From assembly GCA_025354065.1 (NCBI GenBank), contig JANXNM010000533.1, positions 1-6,247 of the forward strand: a stretch of 6,247 nucleotides of DNA, in the 5' to 3' direction. The translations under genes were made by a program, and so were the position numbers. This document shows positions 6,091 through 6,247 of this stretch, piece after piece. Position 1 is the stretch's first letter. Each line of letters opens with the position of its first letter. The DNA is from Synechococcales cyanobacterium 340R_concoct_173_sub. GTDB lineage: Bacteria; Cyanobacteriota; Cyanobacteriia; Leptolyngbyales; Leptolyngbyaceae. The notes beneath the pieces were generated by a model. The model had not been told where the DNA came from. It was given only the letters and a program-made list of their open reading frames with translations, and did no database searches.

Positions 6091-6247
6091 ATGGCTCTTT
6101 TGACATTGCGATCGATCCGTAAAGACTTTGGAATTAAAGAGGTGTTGAAGGAGGGCAATTTTGTTCTAGAGAACCGCGATCGGGTGGGACTCATTGGCAC
6201 CAACGGTTCTGGCAAGTCTACATTGCTGAAAATGATTGCGGGAATCG
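6091..6247 (+). CDS. ABC-F type ATP-binding protein, N-terminal part (runs off right edge)
   Basis: From the ATG at 6091 the plus strand encodes 52 residues beginning MALLTLRSIRKDFGIKEVL and reaching the Walker A motif GTNGSGKST at residues 36-44, followed by LLKMIAG. A Walker A this close to the N-terminus, preceded by LTLRSIRKDFG and NRDRVGLIG, is typical of ABC-F proteins (Uup/EttA group). These have two ATPase domains and no membrane domain and act on ribosomes. The second domain and the linker are outside the window, so the subfamily cannot be fixed and an ordinary ABC transporter ATPase is not fully excluded. The start follows the family length, and no clear Shine-Dalgarno is seen. Confidence 0.82.
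   Translation, partial: MALLTLRSIRKDFGIKEVLKEGNFVLENRDRVGLIGTNGSGKSTLLKMIAGI

Noticed and set aside
1..6247. CRISPR array, tRNA, rRNA or riboswitch
   Set aside because: I saw no regularly spaced repeats, cloverleaf or known aptamer pattern on either strand by eye.

Overview
The window reads as chromosomal DNA of a cyanobacterium, probably a filamentous one, although no taxonomic search was possible. Three things point there: a CtpC-type carboxyl-terminal protease and an IspG that both look cyanobacterial, the order rpsP - (KH gene) - phoH, and very frequent CGATCG hexamers (28 counted by eye against about 1.5 expected), a pattern related to the cyanobacterial HIP1 octamer. The canonical octamer GCGATCGC itself is absent.

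Left edge (1-364, minus strand): two pieces of insertion sequence abut. The start of an IS1-family InsA-like zinc-finger reading frame runs off the edge. The apparent end of this IS1 element cuts into a remnant of an IS630-family DDE transposase. Immediately to the right is rpsP (ribosomal protein S16, 403-699), so whatever usually precedes rpsP (often ffh) has been separated from it or lost. A 14-bp perfect palindrome lies between a candidate -10 box and the rpsP start codon.

Middle (700-3217, plus strand): 701-883 holds a decayed gene for a small KH-domain RNA-binding protein, with a nonsense codon, a locally shifted frame and no N-terminal half. A hairpin terminator follows. Next is phoH (PhoH/YbeZ-type ATPase), closely followed by a fold-type II PLP enzyme of the serine racemase/threonine dehydratase group, probably in one operon. 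A short remnant of an IS1-family InsB transposase starts a few bases after the PLP enzyme's stop codon.

Right part (3218-5874, minus strand): ispG (MEP isoprenoid pathway) is followed by ctpC (membrane-anchored, PDZ-containing S41 protease), with a 134-bp spacer containing an inverted repeat and three CGATCG sites. A divergent gene for an ABC-F type ATPase begins at 6091 and runs off the right edge.

Most genes are housekeeping: translation (S16, ABC-F), RNA metabolism (PhoH, lost KH protein), amino-acid metabolism, proteolysis and isoprenoids. The unusual content is decay and mobile DNA around conserved genes: three transposase fragments and one lost conserved gene. I found no convincing undescribed multi-gene system, CRISPR array, tRNA or rRNA.
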